Origin: RHKX01 sp963839535
GTDB lineage: Bacteria; Actinomycetota; Thermoleophilia; Solirubrobacterales; 70-9
DNA: 64,000 nucleotides
Assembly: GCA_963839535.1 (NCBI GenBank)
Contig: CAWIVF010000009.1
Coordinates: 62,001 to 126,000 of the forward strand
Direction: 5' to 3'
The position numbers were made by a program, and so were the translations under genes. Numbering within the stretch: the stretch's first letter is position 1; every line of letters begins with the position of its first letter. Under the pieces are notes generated by a model. That model had not been told where the DNA came from and ran no database searches. It saw nothing but the letters and a program-made list of their open reading frames with translations. Positions 1-9,519 of this stretch are shown piece by piece.

Positions 1-427
1 CGGCCGGACCGAGAGCCACACCTACGTCCAGCCCGGTACCTACGAGGTGACCCTGAGCCTGACCGACGACGAGGGCTGCTCGACGAACTTCATCTACACC
101 GGGACGACCGCCCTCTGCAACGGCGGGCCGGGCGCCGTGACGACCCGGCAGGTCACGATCGTGGGTCCGCAGACGAAGATCCGCGGCAAGCCGCGCTTCG
201 GGCAGCGCGACGACACTCGCCTGCGCTTCTGGTCCTCGATCCCGAACTCGACCTTCAGGTGCAAGCTGAACGGGGCCCCCTTCCGGCTCTGCAAGTCGCC
301 GAAGAACTACAAGAACCTCGAGCGGGGCAGGTACAGGTTCAAGGTCTACGCGATCACCGCACAGGGCGTCGCCGACCCGACCCCGGCCAAGATCAAGTTC
401 AGGGTGAAGCCACCGCGCAAGCGGTGA
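1..427 (+). CDS. Secreted PKD-domain protein, C-terminal part
   Basis: Open from the first bases of the window (frame of base 2), so the N-terminus lies outside. The first residues, HTYVQPGTYEV followed by TLSLTDDEGC, match the final strands of a PKD (polycystic kidney disease) beta-sandwich. After a linker, the last 80 residues carry the pattern FRCKLNG, C-SP, YKNL, GRYRFKV and a TPAK tail. This is the Ig-like module common at the C-termini of actinobacterial secreted proteins. PKD and Ig-like modules usually mediate adhesion or protein contacts outside the cell, so an extracellular structural role is likely but no substrate can be named. A related C-terminal module occurs in the broken gene at 37290-38180. 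It converges on the next gene across a strong hairpin. Confidence 0.75.
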   Translation, partial: GRTESHTYVQPGTYEVTLSLTDDEGCSTNFIYTGTTALCNGGPGAVTTRQVTIVGPQTKIRGKPRFGQRDDTRLRFWSSIPNSTFRCKLNGAPFRLCKSPKNYKNLERGRYRFKVYAITAQGVADPTPAKIKFRVKPPRKR

Positions 428-432
428 GCGCT

Positions 433-450
433 CGCCCGCCTAGGCGGGCG
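433..450. terminator. Bidirectional terminator-like hairpin
   Basis: CGCCCGCC, then TA, then GGCGGGCG: a perfect 8-bp inverted repeat between two convergent genes, overlapping the stop codon of the minus-strand one. There is no T-run, as is usual in high-GC actinobacteria. Confidence 0.55.
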
Positions 451-1469
451 CCTCGAAGTGCTTTTCCCCGGCCGAGGTCGGCCCGGTCCCGGCGTCCCTG
501 ACCGACCCCCACGAGTAGGTCGCCCTGCGGAGCTGCGGGTGCGAGCCCCAGACGAGCAGGAGCAGCATCGCCCCGTAGATCGGCAGATGGCCGACGAGCT
601 CCGAGACGCCGAAGAACCAGAGGGTGGCGTTGAACGGGATCCCGGCGATCAGGACGATCGCCTGCGGGAGGGCGCCCGAGATCAGGAGGAGGCCGAAGAG
701 CACCTCGATGCAGCCCGCCAGCCGCGCGAACTCGAGGTCGCCGAGCGGCAGCCCGATCTGGTGCGCGACCTGGAGGTCGGGGTTCTCGCTGAGGAAGTCC
801 AGGGCGAGCTGCGGGTTGATCAGCTTCTCGTAGAGCGCGACGACGATCAGCGCGACCCCGGCGGCGACGCGCAGCGCCAGGACCGCCCGGGCCATCGTCT
901 GGAGGTCCGCCGGGAGCGAGCGTTCCGTCGAGGCGGAAGCGGTCCCGGAACGAGCGCCGCTCGAAGTCGGCGGACCACCGGCCGGGGCCGGCGATCAGGA
1001 CGAACACGGCGAGCCCGAGCAGGTCGATCCTCTGGAGCACCGGCCCGACCCCGAACTCGAGCATTCCCAGCGGTCCCGCGGCGATCAGCAGCCATGCCGC
1101 CGCTCGCGTCTTGAACCCGGCGGCCATCCCGATCGCGGTGACGGCCATGACCGCCCCGAGCAGGATGCCGGCCACGTCCGCTTCGAGGTCCATCGCCGGC
1201 GACAGGTAGAAGCCGAGGGAGAGCAGCCCGACGAGGGACACGGCAAGGTGCAGCCGCACCGCGAATGGCATGTAGGGAGCCAGCGCCGCCAGCCAGCGGA
1301 CGTCGACGCCGTCCCAGCGGGAGTTGATCAGCCGGACCGCCACCGCCACGAGCAGCGCCGCGGCGAGCAGCGCCAGCGTCGTGGCCTCGAACAGGAACGA
1401 CCAGTCGAAGCCGCCGTCGTCCTCGGTGAACCAGGTCTCGTGTGCGAGCGGGAGGCTCATCCCGCTCAT
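440..1469 (-). CDS. DoxX-like integral membrane protein (frameshifted)
   Basis: About 343 codons in two frames. The N-terminal part (1469 to about 950, starting MSGMSLPLAHETWF) has four or five hydrophobic segments and ends GPGRWSADFERRSFRD. The C-terminal part (about 940 to 440) begins near ERSLPADLQTMARAV and holds three or four more membrane segments, with the DoxX-like stretches ALYEKLINP and GCIEVLFGLLLISGALPQ. Both halves look like pieces of one DoxX-related protein of the type found in actinobacteria, joined by one indel near 940-950. The alternative is two separate small genes with the second starting at 895. DoxX-family proteins are poorly understood membrane proteins, some linked to thiol redox balance; the function here is not known. 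Confidence 0.6.
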
Positions 1470-1520
1470 TGTCCCCGAACGGCGAGTGAGCCGGGTGCGG
1501 GCGTCCCCGGGTCCCGCCAC

Positions 1521-1526
1521 TAGGAT
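1521..1526 (+). promoter_or_regulatory. Leaderless -10 box for the HIT gene
   Basis: TAGGAT lies 9 bases upstream of the ATG at 1536 with no Shine-Dalgarno sequence between. The position fits a -10 hexamer whose transcript starts at or next to the start codon. Confidence 0.55.
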
Positions 1527-1535
1527 GCCGCGCCG

Positions 1536-2021
1536 ATGGCCAATCATCGGATCTGGGCGCCGTGGCGCCTGCGCTACGTGTCCAACGCCCGGAAACAAGA
1601 CGACTGCGTGTTCTGCGTCAAGCCCGACGAGGGGGACGACCGCGAGGCCCTGATCGTCCATCGCGGCGAGCGCTGCTACGTGATCCTCAACCTCTACCCG
1701 TACACGAGCGGCCACCTGATGGTCGCCCCGTTCGAGCACGTCGGCCGGCTCCAGGACATCGAGCCCGAGGTGACCGCCGAGATGATGGACCTGGCCCAGC
1801 AGGCGATCCGCCGGATGGAGGACGTCTACCGGCCCGAGGGCTTCAACGTCGGCGTCAACCAGGGACGCGTCGCGGGCGCCGGAGTCGAGGGCCACATCCA
1901 CCTTCACGTCGTCCCGCGCTGGGCCGGCGACAACAACTACATGCCGGTGATCGCGGACACGCGCGTCATGCCGCAATCACTGGAGGAGAGCTTCGACGCG
2001 CTGCAGGGAGGGTTCAGTTGA
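1536..2021 (+). CDS. HIT-family nucleotide hydrolase/phosphorylase
   Basis: 161 residues. It has the histidine-triad motif H120-I-H122-L-H124 in GHIHLHVVPRW, the upstream strand ILNLYPYTSGHLMV typical of HIT folds, and the pair CVFC near residue 25 that binds zinc in many bacterial HIT proteins. The length and the NNYMPVIADTRV tail resemble the actinobacterial branch related to Ap4A phosphorylase. HIT enzymes cleave nucleoside phosphate derivatives such as Ap4A or nucleoside phosphoramidates; the exact substrate cannot be read from sequence. The stop overlaps the TTG start of the downstream phosphomannomutase, so the two are translationally coupled. The ATG at 1536 is supported by the -10 box just upstream. 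Confidence 0.88.
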   Translation: MANHRIWAPWRLRYVSNARKQDDCVFCVKPDEGDDREALIVHRGERCYVILNLYPYTSGHLMVAPFEHVGRLQDIEPEVTAEMMDLAQQAIRRMEDVYRPEGFNVGVNQGRVAGAGVEGHIHLHVVPRWAGDNNYMPVIADTRVMPQSLEESFDALQGGFS

Positions 2022-3403
2022 GCGAGGGTGGCGAGGGATCGGTCCCGGAGGGGATCTTCAAGGCCTACGACGTGCGCGGGCTCTACGGGGACGAGATGGA
2101 CGGCGAGACCGCCTATCTCCTCGGCCGGGCGTTCGCCCGGGTCCTCGCCGAGCTGCGCGACAAGCCCGTCGCCGAGCTCGGCGTCGGCGTCGGCAGGGAC
2201 ATGCGGCTGCAGGCGCCGGAGATGGCGGGCCGGCTGAAGCAGGGGCTGGTCGACGAGGGCGTGCACGTCCTCGACGCCGGCATGGTCGGGACCGAGATGC
2301 TCTATTTCATGGTCGGAGCGCGGGGGCTCGACGGCGGGGCGATGATCACCGCCTCCCACAACCCGAAGGCCTACACCGGGGTGAAGCTGGTCCGCGAGGG
2401 CGCCCTGGCGCTGTCCGGCGAGACCGGGATCACCCGGATCAGGGACCTGATCCTCGCCGGCCTCGGGCCCGCCCCGGGCGGCGGCAGCAGCGAGGAGGTC
2501 GACGTCGCCAAGCCGTTCAACGACCGCGCCCTCTCGTTCATCGACGTTGCGGCGATCAAGCCGATGAAGGTCGTCGTCGACGGCGGCAACGGCATGGCCG
2601 GGCAGATGGTCGGGCCGCTGCTGGACCGCTTCGACCTCGATCTCGTGACCACGTACTGGACGCCCGACGGCGAGTTCCCCGATCACGAGCCGAACCCGCT
2701 GCTGCCGGAGAACCGTCAGTTCATCATCGACCGCGTCCTCGCCGAGGAGGCCGACCTCGGGATCGCCTGGGACGGCGACGCTGATCGCTGCTTCTTCATC
2801 GACGGCGCCGGCGAGTTCGTCGACGGCGACTTCCTGACCGCGCTGCTCGCCGAGCTGGTCCTGGAGAAGGAGCCGGGCTCCGACATCCTCTACGACGTGC
2901 GGGCGAGTCGAGCCGTGCCCGACATCGTCAGCGCCGCCGGCGGCACGCCGCACGTGAACCGCGTCGGCCACGCGTTCATGAAGCGGGCGATGAAGGAGAA
3001 GGGCGCCGCGTTCGCCGGCGAGGTCTCAGGCCATTACTACTTCCGCGAGTTCTACAACGCCGACAGCGGGACGATCCCCGCCCTGCTCGTGCTCGAGCTG
3101 CTCTCGAAGACGGGCCGGCCGCTGGCGGAGCTGGTCGGCGAGCTGCGCTCGAAGTACTTCATCAGCGGCGAGATCAACTCGGAGGTCGCCGACGTCGAGG
3201 GCAAGATGAACGAGATCGCCGCGGCACATCCCGACGCCGAGGTCACCTGGCTGGACGGGGTCTCCGTGGACTACCCGGACTGGCACTTCAACGTCAGGCC
3301 CTCGAACACCGAGCCGCTGCTGCGCCTCAACCTCGAGTCGCTGATCTCACGCGAGGACATGGAGCGCCGCCGCGACGAGGTGCTGGCGCTGATCCGCGCC
3401 TAG
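2018..3403 (+). CDS. manB: Phosphomannomutase/phosphoglucomutase
   Basis: 461 residues of the alpha-D-phosphohexomutase superfamily, which interconverts hexose 1- and 6-phosphates (mannose or glucose) for nucleotide-sugar and polysaccharide synthesis. All four signature sites are present: the phosphoserine loop TASHNP (Ser113), the Mg loop DGDADR (252-257), the sugar-binding loop GEVSGHYYF and the C-terminal phosphate-binding loop RPSNTEP. The N-terminus GIFKAYDVRGLYGDEMD is typical. The TTG at 2018 is chosen because it overlaps the stop of the HIT gene (TTGA) and puts the conserved domain right at the start. The 3' end overlaps the stop of the convergent gamma-glutamyltransferase by 4 bases. 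Choosing mannose over glucose specificity would need a phylogeny. Confidence 0.93.
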   Translation: MSEGGEGSVPEGIFKAYDVRGLYGDEMDGETAYLLGRAFARVLAELRDKPVAELGVGVGRDMRLQAPEMAGRLKQGLVDEGVHVLDAGMVGTEMLYFMVGARGLDGGAMITASHNPKAYTGVKLVREGALALSGETGITRIRDLILAGLGPAPGGGSSEEVDVAKPFNDRALSFIDVAAIKPMKVVVDGGNGMAGQMVGPLLDRFDLDLVTTYWTPDGEFPDHEPNPLLPENRQFIIDRVLAEEADLGIAWDGDADRCFFIDGAGEFVDGDFLTALLAELVLEKEPGSDILYDVRASRAVPDIVSAAGGTPHVNRVGHAFMKRAMKEKGAAFAGEVSGHYYFREFYNADSGTIPALLVLELLSKTGRPLAELVGELRSKYFISGEINSEVADVEGKMNEIAAAHPDAEVTWLDGVSVDYPDWHFNVRPSNTEPLLRLNLESLISREDMERRRDEVLALIRA

Positions 3404-5211
3404 CGTCGGCCGTCGCGGGAGGTCCGCCGGACGACCATCGCGTGGCCGCCGCCGCGGCGCTGAGGCTCCGCCGCCGCCCTCATCTTCCCCTTGCGGAGGA
3501 ACTCGATCCCGGTGGCCGCTCCGATCTGGTGCGGCGGGTACGTCGTCGGCTCGGCGAAGGCATGGCCGTAGTCCCTGGCGAGGACCTTGCCGAGGTGGGA
3601 GTCGATGAACCCGGGCTCGGCGGTCGTCACCTCGCCGTTGCGCTGGGAGGCGCGCGGCGCCGCCAGCGCGGTCGGCAGCGTCACCCCGAAGTCGAGGCGC
3701 TCCATGAGGATCTGGGCGACGGTCGTGATGATCGTCGAGCCCTCCGGCCGCGCCGACGGCGAGGACGGGCCGGTCGCCGCGGGTCACGAGCGTCGGCGCC
3801 ATCGAGCTGCGCGGGCGCTTGCCGCCCGCGGGTGCGTTGGGCGCCTCGGGGTCGTCGTAGGCGAAGTCGGTCAGCTCGTTGTTGAGCAGGAAGCCCCAGT
3901 CGGGGACGACGATCCCGTTGCCGCCGGTCGCCTCGATCGTGAACGTGTAGGAGACGACCATCCCGCGCCGGTCGGCGACCGTGAGGTGGGTCGTGGAGAC
4001 GCCCTCGTGGTCCGGCCGGGCGCCGCGAGCGTGCCGCCGTCGGCGTTGCCGTAGGGGTCTCCCGGGGCCGACGGGCCCGGAATCGGCCGCCTCCTCGGTG
4101 ATCCGCGCCCGTCGCTCCGCCGCGAAGGAGTTCGAGAGCAGGCCGCTCAGCGGCACGTCGAAGAAGTCCGGATCGGCGAGGTAGGCGGCGCGGTCGGCGA
4201 ACGCGTAACGCTCCGCCTCGAGCAGGTGATGGTACGCCTGGAACGCGCTCGTCGCGGCTTGGCAGGCTGTAGCCCTCGAGGATGTTGAGGATCTCGCCGA
4301 CCGTCGAGCCGCCGCTGGATGGCGGTCCCATCCCCCAGATGTCGAGGCCGCGGTAGCCGATCCGCGTCGGCGGACGGCGGATCGCCTCGTAGGCGGCGAT
4401 GTCGTCGGTCGTCAGCGGGCCGGGGCGCCAGGAATGCTCGGCGTCGTCGAAGACGGGCGGGTCCTGCGCCGCCGCCGCCATCGCCTCGGCGATCGGGCCC
4501 TCGTAGAACCCCTCGAGGCCGAGGCGGCCGATCAGCGCGTAGGCGTTCGCCAGGTCGACGTTGCGGATCACGGCGCCGATGTCGCGAGGGGTCCGGTCGC
4601 CGTCGAGGTAGATGCCGGCGGTCGAGGGGACGTCGTCGAAGTGCTCGAGGTTCTCGAGGATCTGCTCGTGGAGCGCCTTGTCGACCTTGAACCCGCGTCT
4701 GGCGATCGCGATCCCCGGCGCGAGCGCCCGGCCGAGGCGGAGGGTGCCGTAGCGCCGCAGCGCCAGATCCCAGGTGGCCACCGTCCCGGGGACGCCGACC
4801 GACAGGCCGCTGTAGCGGGCGGCGTCGAACTCGAGCGGCTCGCCGCCCTCGAAGAAGGACTCCGGGCCGATGGCGGCGGGAGCCTCCTCGCGGCCGTCGA
4901 TCGTGCTGACGCCGCCGCTGGGCTTGCGGATCAGCATGAACCCTCCGCCGCCGATCCCGGCGGAGAGCGGCTCGGTGACGCCGAGCACGCCGGCGGCGCC
5001 GACCGCGGCATCGACGGCGTTCCCGCCTCGGCGCAGGATGCGGATCGCGGCCTTGGTGGCCAGCCGGTCGCCCGTCGCGGCCGCGCCGCCGCGGCCGGCG
5101 GCGGTCGCAACCGTGGCGGTGGCCGCGGGAGCCCTTGCCGTCGGCGCCGGCCGCCGCCGGGAGGCAGAGCACCAGCGCGAGGACGACCGCGAGGGCCGCC
5201 GTCGCGCGCAC
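3400..5211 (-). CDS. ggt: Gamma-glutamyltransferase precursor (multiple frameshifts)
   Basis: About 600 codons spread over several frames. A GTG at 5211 opens a signal peptide (VRATAALAVVLALVLCLPAAAGADG). Then follow the family stretches LATKAAIRILRRGGNAVDAA, GVTEPLSAGIGGGGFML, the long FKVDKALHEQILENL region, and GPPSSGGSTVGEILNILEGY. The autoprocessing and catalytic region is STTHLTVADRRGMVVSYTFTI, with T-T-H-L holding the nucleophile Thr. The C-terminal part is LDFGVTLPTALAAPRASQRNG. Gamma-glutamyltransferases cleave or transfer the gamma-glutamyl group of glutathione and similar peptides outside the cytoplasm. Breaks lie near 5135, 4262, 4053, 4020 and 3742. The last is an extra G in GGAGGG, where GGAGGC would restore GGSTIITTVAQ. 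Since every segment is well conserved, I infer sequencing indels rather than a decayed gene. Confidence 0.8.
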
Positions 5212-5319
5212 GCCGAGTTCCGTCAGTTCCTGCCGATCCCATCCGGAATTCGTACTCGATCCGCACCTCGGGGACCCCCACCGGGTAACCACTCGGCCCG
5301 GAAGGGGTATGAACAGCCT

Positions 5320-6327
5320 GTGACCGCCTCTGCGATTACGCCATCGGCCCCTGCGCCGGCCGCCGGCGCCGATCCCGGCCGCCGCCCCTCGAAGCGGCGG
5401 ATGCTGATCATCGTCAATCCCTACGCGACGACGGTCTCCGATCGGCTCAAGAGCCTCGTCGTCTACGCGCTTCAGGGCCGCTACGACGTCGAGGCGGTCT
5501 CGACCGAGGCGCAGAACCACGCGACGGAGATCGGCCGCGAGGCCGTCAACGGCGGCTACGACGTCGTCGTCGCCTTCGGCGGGGACGGCACCCTCAACGA
5601 GGTGGCGAACGGCCTCGCCGGCACCGACATCCCGGTATCCATCCTCCCCGGCGGCTCGACCAACGTGGTCGCGCGCACCCTGGGGATCCCCAACGACGTC
5701 GTCGACGCGACCGAGCACCTGCTCGGCCTGGCCGACGACTTCCGGCCGCGCTCGATCGACCTCGGGATCGCCAACGGCCGCCGCTTCGTCTTCGCCTGCG
5801 GGGCCGGCCTCGACGCGACCGCCGCCCAGCGGGTCGACTCCCATCCCCGCATGAAGAGCCGCTTCGGGCCCTACTTCTACACCTACGCGACGATCCGCGG
5901 CTTCTACGGGAAGTACCTGCGGAACCCGATCCGAATGAAGGTCGAGACCGACGCCGGGAACAGCGAGGGCATCACGGCGATCTGCCAGAACTCCGACCCC
6001 TGGACGTACTTCCGCAATCGCGAGATGCGCGTCTGCGAGAACATCGCGATCGACTCCGGCACGCTCTCCGTCGCCGTCCTCAGGCGGGCCGCCCAGCGCG
6101 ACGTGCCGTTCATCGCCGCCCGGGTCCTCGGCAAGCGCTCGGCCGCCGCCGACCACCGCCAGATCGACGAGTTCGAGGGTCTCCGGGAGGCGCGGATCGA
6201 GTCGGCCTCCAAGGACGCCTCCGGCGCGTGGCGGCGGTTCCCGGTCGAGGTCGACGGCGACTACATCGGCGAGCACGGCGAGCTCGACCTCGGGATCGAC
6301 GTCGGCGCGCTGCGGATCATCGCCTGA
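5320..6327 (+). CDS. Diacylglycerol kinase / YegS-like lipid kinase
   Basis: 335 residues of the DAGK catalytic family (diacylglycerol, sphingosine and YegS-type lipid kinases), which phosphorylate a lipid alcohol with ATP at the membrane. Visible motifs are MLIIVNPYA at the start of the fold, the nucleotide loop GGDGTLNEVANG (from residue 87) and LPGGSTNVVARTLGIP. The C-terminal beta-sandwich carries VEVDGDYIGEHGELDL. In actinobacteria such enzymes take part in phospholipid turnover or phosphatidylinositol-type lipid synthesis; the substrate is not certain. The GTG at 5320 follows a GGAAGGGG stretch; the ATG at 5401, directly before the conserved fold, is a possible alternative because the first 27 residues are a low-complexity Ala/Pro tail. 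It is divergent from ggt and ends 1 base before the next gene. Confidence 0.85.
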   Translation: MTASAITPSAPAPAAGADPGRRPSKRRMLIIVNPYATTVSDRLKSLVVYALQGRYDVEAVSTEAQNHATEIGREAVNGGYDVVVAFGGDGTLNEVANGLAGTDIPVSILPGGSTNVVARTLGIPNDVVDATEHLLGLADDFRPRSIDLGIANGRRFVFACGAGLDATAAQRVDSHPRMKSRFGPYFYTYATIRGFYGKYLRNPIRMKVETDAGNSEGITAICQNSDPWTYFRNREMRVCENIAIDSGTLSVAVLRRAAQRDVPFIAARVLGKRSAAADHRQIDEFEGLREARIESASKDASGAWRRFPVEVDGDYIGEHGELDLGIDVGALRIIA

Positions 6328-6328
6328 C

Positions 6329-6766
6329 TTGGCGGCTGACTGCGTCTTCTGCGCGATCGTCGCCGGGTCGCTCGAGGCCGAGATCGTCCACGCCGACGAG
6401 CTGACCGTCGCCTTCCTCGACCACCGCCCGCTCTTCCCCGGTCACGTCCTGCTGGTCCCGCGCGAGCACCACGTGACGATCGAGGACCTGCCGCCGGAGC
6501 AGGTCGAGCCGCTGTTCGCGAACGCCCGCCGCCTCGCCGGCGCGGTGCGGCGCTCGATGGATGCGCAGGGCACCTTCGTCGCGATCAACAACATCGTCAG
6601 CCAGAGCGTCCCCCACCTGCACGTCCACGTCGTCCCGCGCAGCCGCAAGGACGGCCTGCGGGGGTTCTTCTGGCCGCGCAATCCCTACGACGGGCCCGAG
6701 GCGATGAAGGCGGCGGGGGCGGCGATCAGGGCTGAGCTGGATCCGGGCGGGGCGCCCGGTCGCTGA
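6329..6766 (+). CDS. HIT-family hydrolase
   Basis: 145 residues, short HIT protein of the Hint type. The N-terminal DCVFCAIVAGSLEAEIVH has the Cys-x-x-Cys and IVAG features of that group. PLFPGHVLLVPREHH forms the core strands and the histidine triad is H96-L-H98-V-H100-VVPR. It likely hydrolyses adenosine phosphoramidates or similar nucleotides in the cytosol. The TTG at 6329 begins 1 base after the stop of the lipid kinase, so the two genes are probably co-transcribed. Its 3' end overlaps the convergent lipoprotein gene by about 40 bases, an unusually long tail-to-tail overlap. It is the second HIT gene within 5 kb; the two are from different subfamilies. Confidence 0.88.
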   Translation: MAADCVFCAIVAGSLEAEIVHADELTVAFLDHRPLFPGHVLLVPREHHVTIEDLPPEQVEPLFANARRLAGAVRRSMDAQGTFVAINNIVSQSVPHLHVHVVPRSRKDGLRGFFWPRNPYDGPEAMKAAGAAIRAELDPGGAPGR

Positions 6767-7552
6767 GCTCGACGACGTTCCAGAGCAGCCACTGGCCCTC
6801 GGACGGGAACAGCGTCGCCCGCAGCGGCCTGCCGTCGAACGGGCCCTCGACGTCGCGGAAGTCGACGGTGGCGATCACGTCGTCGGTCCCCCGCACGCGC
6901 TCGACGTCGATCGAGGTGGCGGTGTTGCCCGCGTCACGCTGGAAGCGGCGGCACTCCTCGAGGCCTCCGAAGGCGCTCTCGACGTAGCTCTCGAAGACCA
7001 TCCCCTCGCACACCGTGGCCGGATCGGAGGTGGTATCGACCTCCTCGACCGTCCCCGTGACCTCCCGCTCGGCGGCCTCCGACAGGCGTCCCGAGCAGGC
7101 ACGCAGACCGAGCTGGCCCCCGGCCCTCCAAAGCTCCTCCCGCGCGGCGTCGAGCGCCTGCCTCGCGGCGACTATCTCGGCCGGCTCCGCGCTCTCGAGA
7201 GCGAGCGCGTAGGCCTCGCTCGCCTCGGCGACGTCGGCCCGAGCGGCCAGCAACTCGTCGTAGCGATCGGCGATGGCCGACGGCGGCTCGATCGCGGCGA
7301 AGGCCTCGTCCTGGGCAGCGCGGCGGTGGCGATCGCGCGCACGCTCTCGGCCTCCTCGACCGCGGTGGCGGACTGCCCGAGGTCCATCTGGGCCGAGGCC
7401 GCGGCGATGGTCCCGTCCAGGCAGAGCTGGTCGACCTGGGCGTCGAAGTCGCCGGGCGGCGTGAAGTCGAAGTTCGGCCCCGTTCCGCAGCCTGCCATCG
7501 CCAGGACGAGGGCAAGGAGGCCGAGGATCGGAATCTGGCTGCGGCGGGTCAT
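6726..7552 (-). CDS. Lipoprotein of unknown function (frameshifted)
   Basis: About 275 codons. The N-terminus MTRRSQIPILGLLALVLAMAGC is a lipoprotein signal with lipobox LAMAGC, so the mature protein should be anchored on the outer face of the membrane. The middle (DEAFAAIEPPSAIADRYDELLAARADVAEASEAYALAL, seen here in two stretches) is a helical, alanine- and glutamate-rich region. The C-terminus (TVCEGMVFESYVESAFGGLEECRRF and ATVDFRDVEGPFDGRPLRATL) looks like a small mixed alpha/beta domain. I do not recognise the family. One indel near 7312 separates the two frames (TAALP, then AQDEAF). Several Cys residues in the exported part could form disulfides. Confidence 0.65.
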
Positions 7553-7588
7553 CGCCGCGCGCGGTCGAGGTGAGTTCCACGGGCCACG

Positions 7589-9486
7589 CTATGGCAGGCT
7601 GAGCCGGGCCGCAGCGGCCCCGAGCATCCCTTCGGCAGTCATCCCGTCGGTCCATGACGAAACCGCGATCTCGAGCCGCAGCTCCTCCGGGGAGCGCTCG
7701 CGAAGCCGCGCGGCATGACCCTCCGCGGCGGCCGAATCGACGCCCGGGGCCAGCACCGCGAGCTGCCGGCCGCTCTCGCGCCCGGCCGCGCCGCCGCAGT
7801 CGACCGCGAGGCGATCGACCTGGCGGGCCAGCTGCTCGAGCAGGCGGTCGGTCGCTCCATAGCCGAGCTCTCCGTTGAGCTCGTCGAGGTTGGCGACCCG
7901 AACGAGGATCAGCGCGAGGCCCTCGTTGCCATCGAGGGAGGCCCGGGCGGTCTCGGCGGAGAGGCGCTCCCGGAAGGCGCTGTGGGAGCGGAGCAGGGTG
8001 AGGCTGTCGGTCGAGGCGAAGGACCCGAAGCCGAACATCGGCTCCACCCCACCCCGGAGCGACTGCAACTCGGGGTCGTCGAGCGCCTCGGCGAGGCTGA
8101 GCGTCGGTGCGTCGTCCTCGGGGATGCCGGCGCGGACCTCCTCGACGAACATCTTCACCAGGTGCGGGTCGAAGTGGCTGCCGGCGCAGCGCTCGAGCTC
8201 GGCCAGCGCCTCCTCGACGGGCACCGCCGCCTGGTAGGGCCGCTCGCTGATCATCGCGCTGAACGCATCGATGATCGCGATCACCCGCGCCTCCAGCGGG
8301 ATCCTCTCCCCCGCCAGCCCCGACGGGTAACCGGTGCCGTCGTAGCGCTCGTGGTGATGGAGGATCGCGGCGGCGACCGGCTGCAGCAGCGGCAGCTGCG
8401 CGACGAGGCGGTAGCCGATCCGCGGATGCAGCTTGATCGCGCTGAACTCCTCCTCGGTCAGCGGGCCGGGCTTGAGCAGGATGCGCTCGCTCACCCCGAG
8501 CTTGCCGATGTCGTGCAGGAGCGAGCCGAAGATCAGCTGCTCGCGCCGATCCGAGGCGAGCTCGAGCCGGGCGGCCATCGCCCGGACGAGTCCCGAGACC
8601 TCGTCGGAGTGGCCGCGGAGGAAGGGATCCTTGACCTCGATCGCGTCGGCCAGCATCTTCACCGTGGCGACGTAGGAGCCGCGGAGCTCGCCGTGCAGCC
8701 GGCTGTTCTCGAGGATCGCGCCGGCGTGGTCGCCGAGTGCGACGAGGACCTCGTCGTCGTGCTCGAGCGACGCGCCGTTGGCGCAGACGACGACGCCGTG
8801 GAAGCGATCGGCGATGTAGATCGGGATCGCGACGAGGTTGTCGATCTCCTCGTCGGCGTCCTCGGGCCGGGCCTCGGGCATCTCCTCGCGGCCGATGCGG
8901 ACGATCTGGTCCCGCTCGACCACCTCGCCCGCGAATCGCTGGACCAGGGCGCTCTCGGTCGGGTCGGCGGCGAAGCCCTGATGGGCGACCACGTCGAGGT
9001 TGCCGTCGCCGTCCTCGTCCTTGCGGCTCAGCAGCAGCCCCTTCTCGGCCTCGAGCAGGCTCATCGCGACGCGCAGGACGAGGGTCCGGACGTCGCCGCG
9101 GGCCCCCGAGCGACGCCCTCCTGACGATGGAGCTCGGTGAGCTTGGCGCTCAGCTCGCGATTCCAGCGGCGCTGCTCGTCGTGGGCGCGGCGCATGCGCT
9201 CGAGCTCCTGCTCGGCGTCGCGCCGGGCCCCGTGCGCGGACTCGGTCTCAGCCGCGCGGCGACTGGCCAGGTACCAGCCGACCAGCGCGGCGGCGCTCGC
9301 CACCGCTGCCGCGATCAGCCACGGCAGCGCCTCGAACGTGTCGCCGGGGTTGATCGGACCGCGAAAGTCGCGGTCGATCAGGCTGTTGGCGCCCCCGATC
9401 GCGCGGTAGAGCAGATAGCCGAGCGACGCGACGAGGACGAGCCCAGCGAGGACCTGCAGCCCCCGATCCCTCCGATTCGGTCCCAC
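7589..9486 (-). CDS. Membrane HD-GYP protein with GAF and degenerate GGDEF (frameshifted)
   Basis: About 632 codons. Order: two transmembrane segments (from GLQVLAGLVLVASLGYLLYR to about residue 75), a coiled coil of about 50 residues (ARRDAEQELERMRRAHDEQ), a GAF domain starting VRTLVLRVAMSLLEAEKG, and an HD-GYP phosphodiesterase domain. The HD-GYP domain has HDIGKLGV and HHHERYDGTGYPSGL, both intact. A final GGDEF-like domain has the active loop replaced (GRESGRQLAVLAPG instead of GGDEF). HD-GYP domains hydrolyse cyclic di-GMP; the dead GGDEF could bind GTP or act as a scaffold. One indel near 9105 in a G-run splits the coiled coil from GAF; without it the gene would read as two overlapping ORFs. 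The GTG at 9486 has a good GGAGGAG ribosome site. It follows relA by 33 bases. Confidence 0.8.
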
Positions 9487-9519
9487 TCGTTTCTCCTCCC
9501 GGTGCCGGTCGGGAGGGTC

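Noticed and set aside
9061..9130. Programmed frameshifting in the HD-GYP gene
   Set aside because: No slippery heptamer with a following pseudoknot is evident, and the same kind of break occurs in many unrelated genes, so sequence error is simpler.
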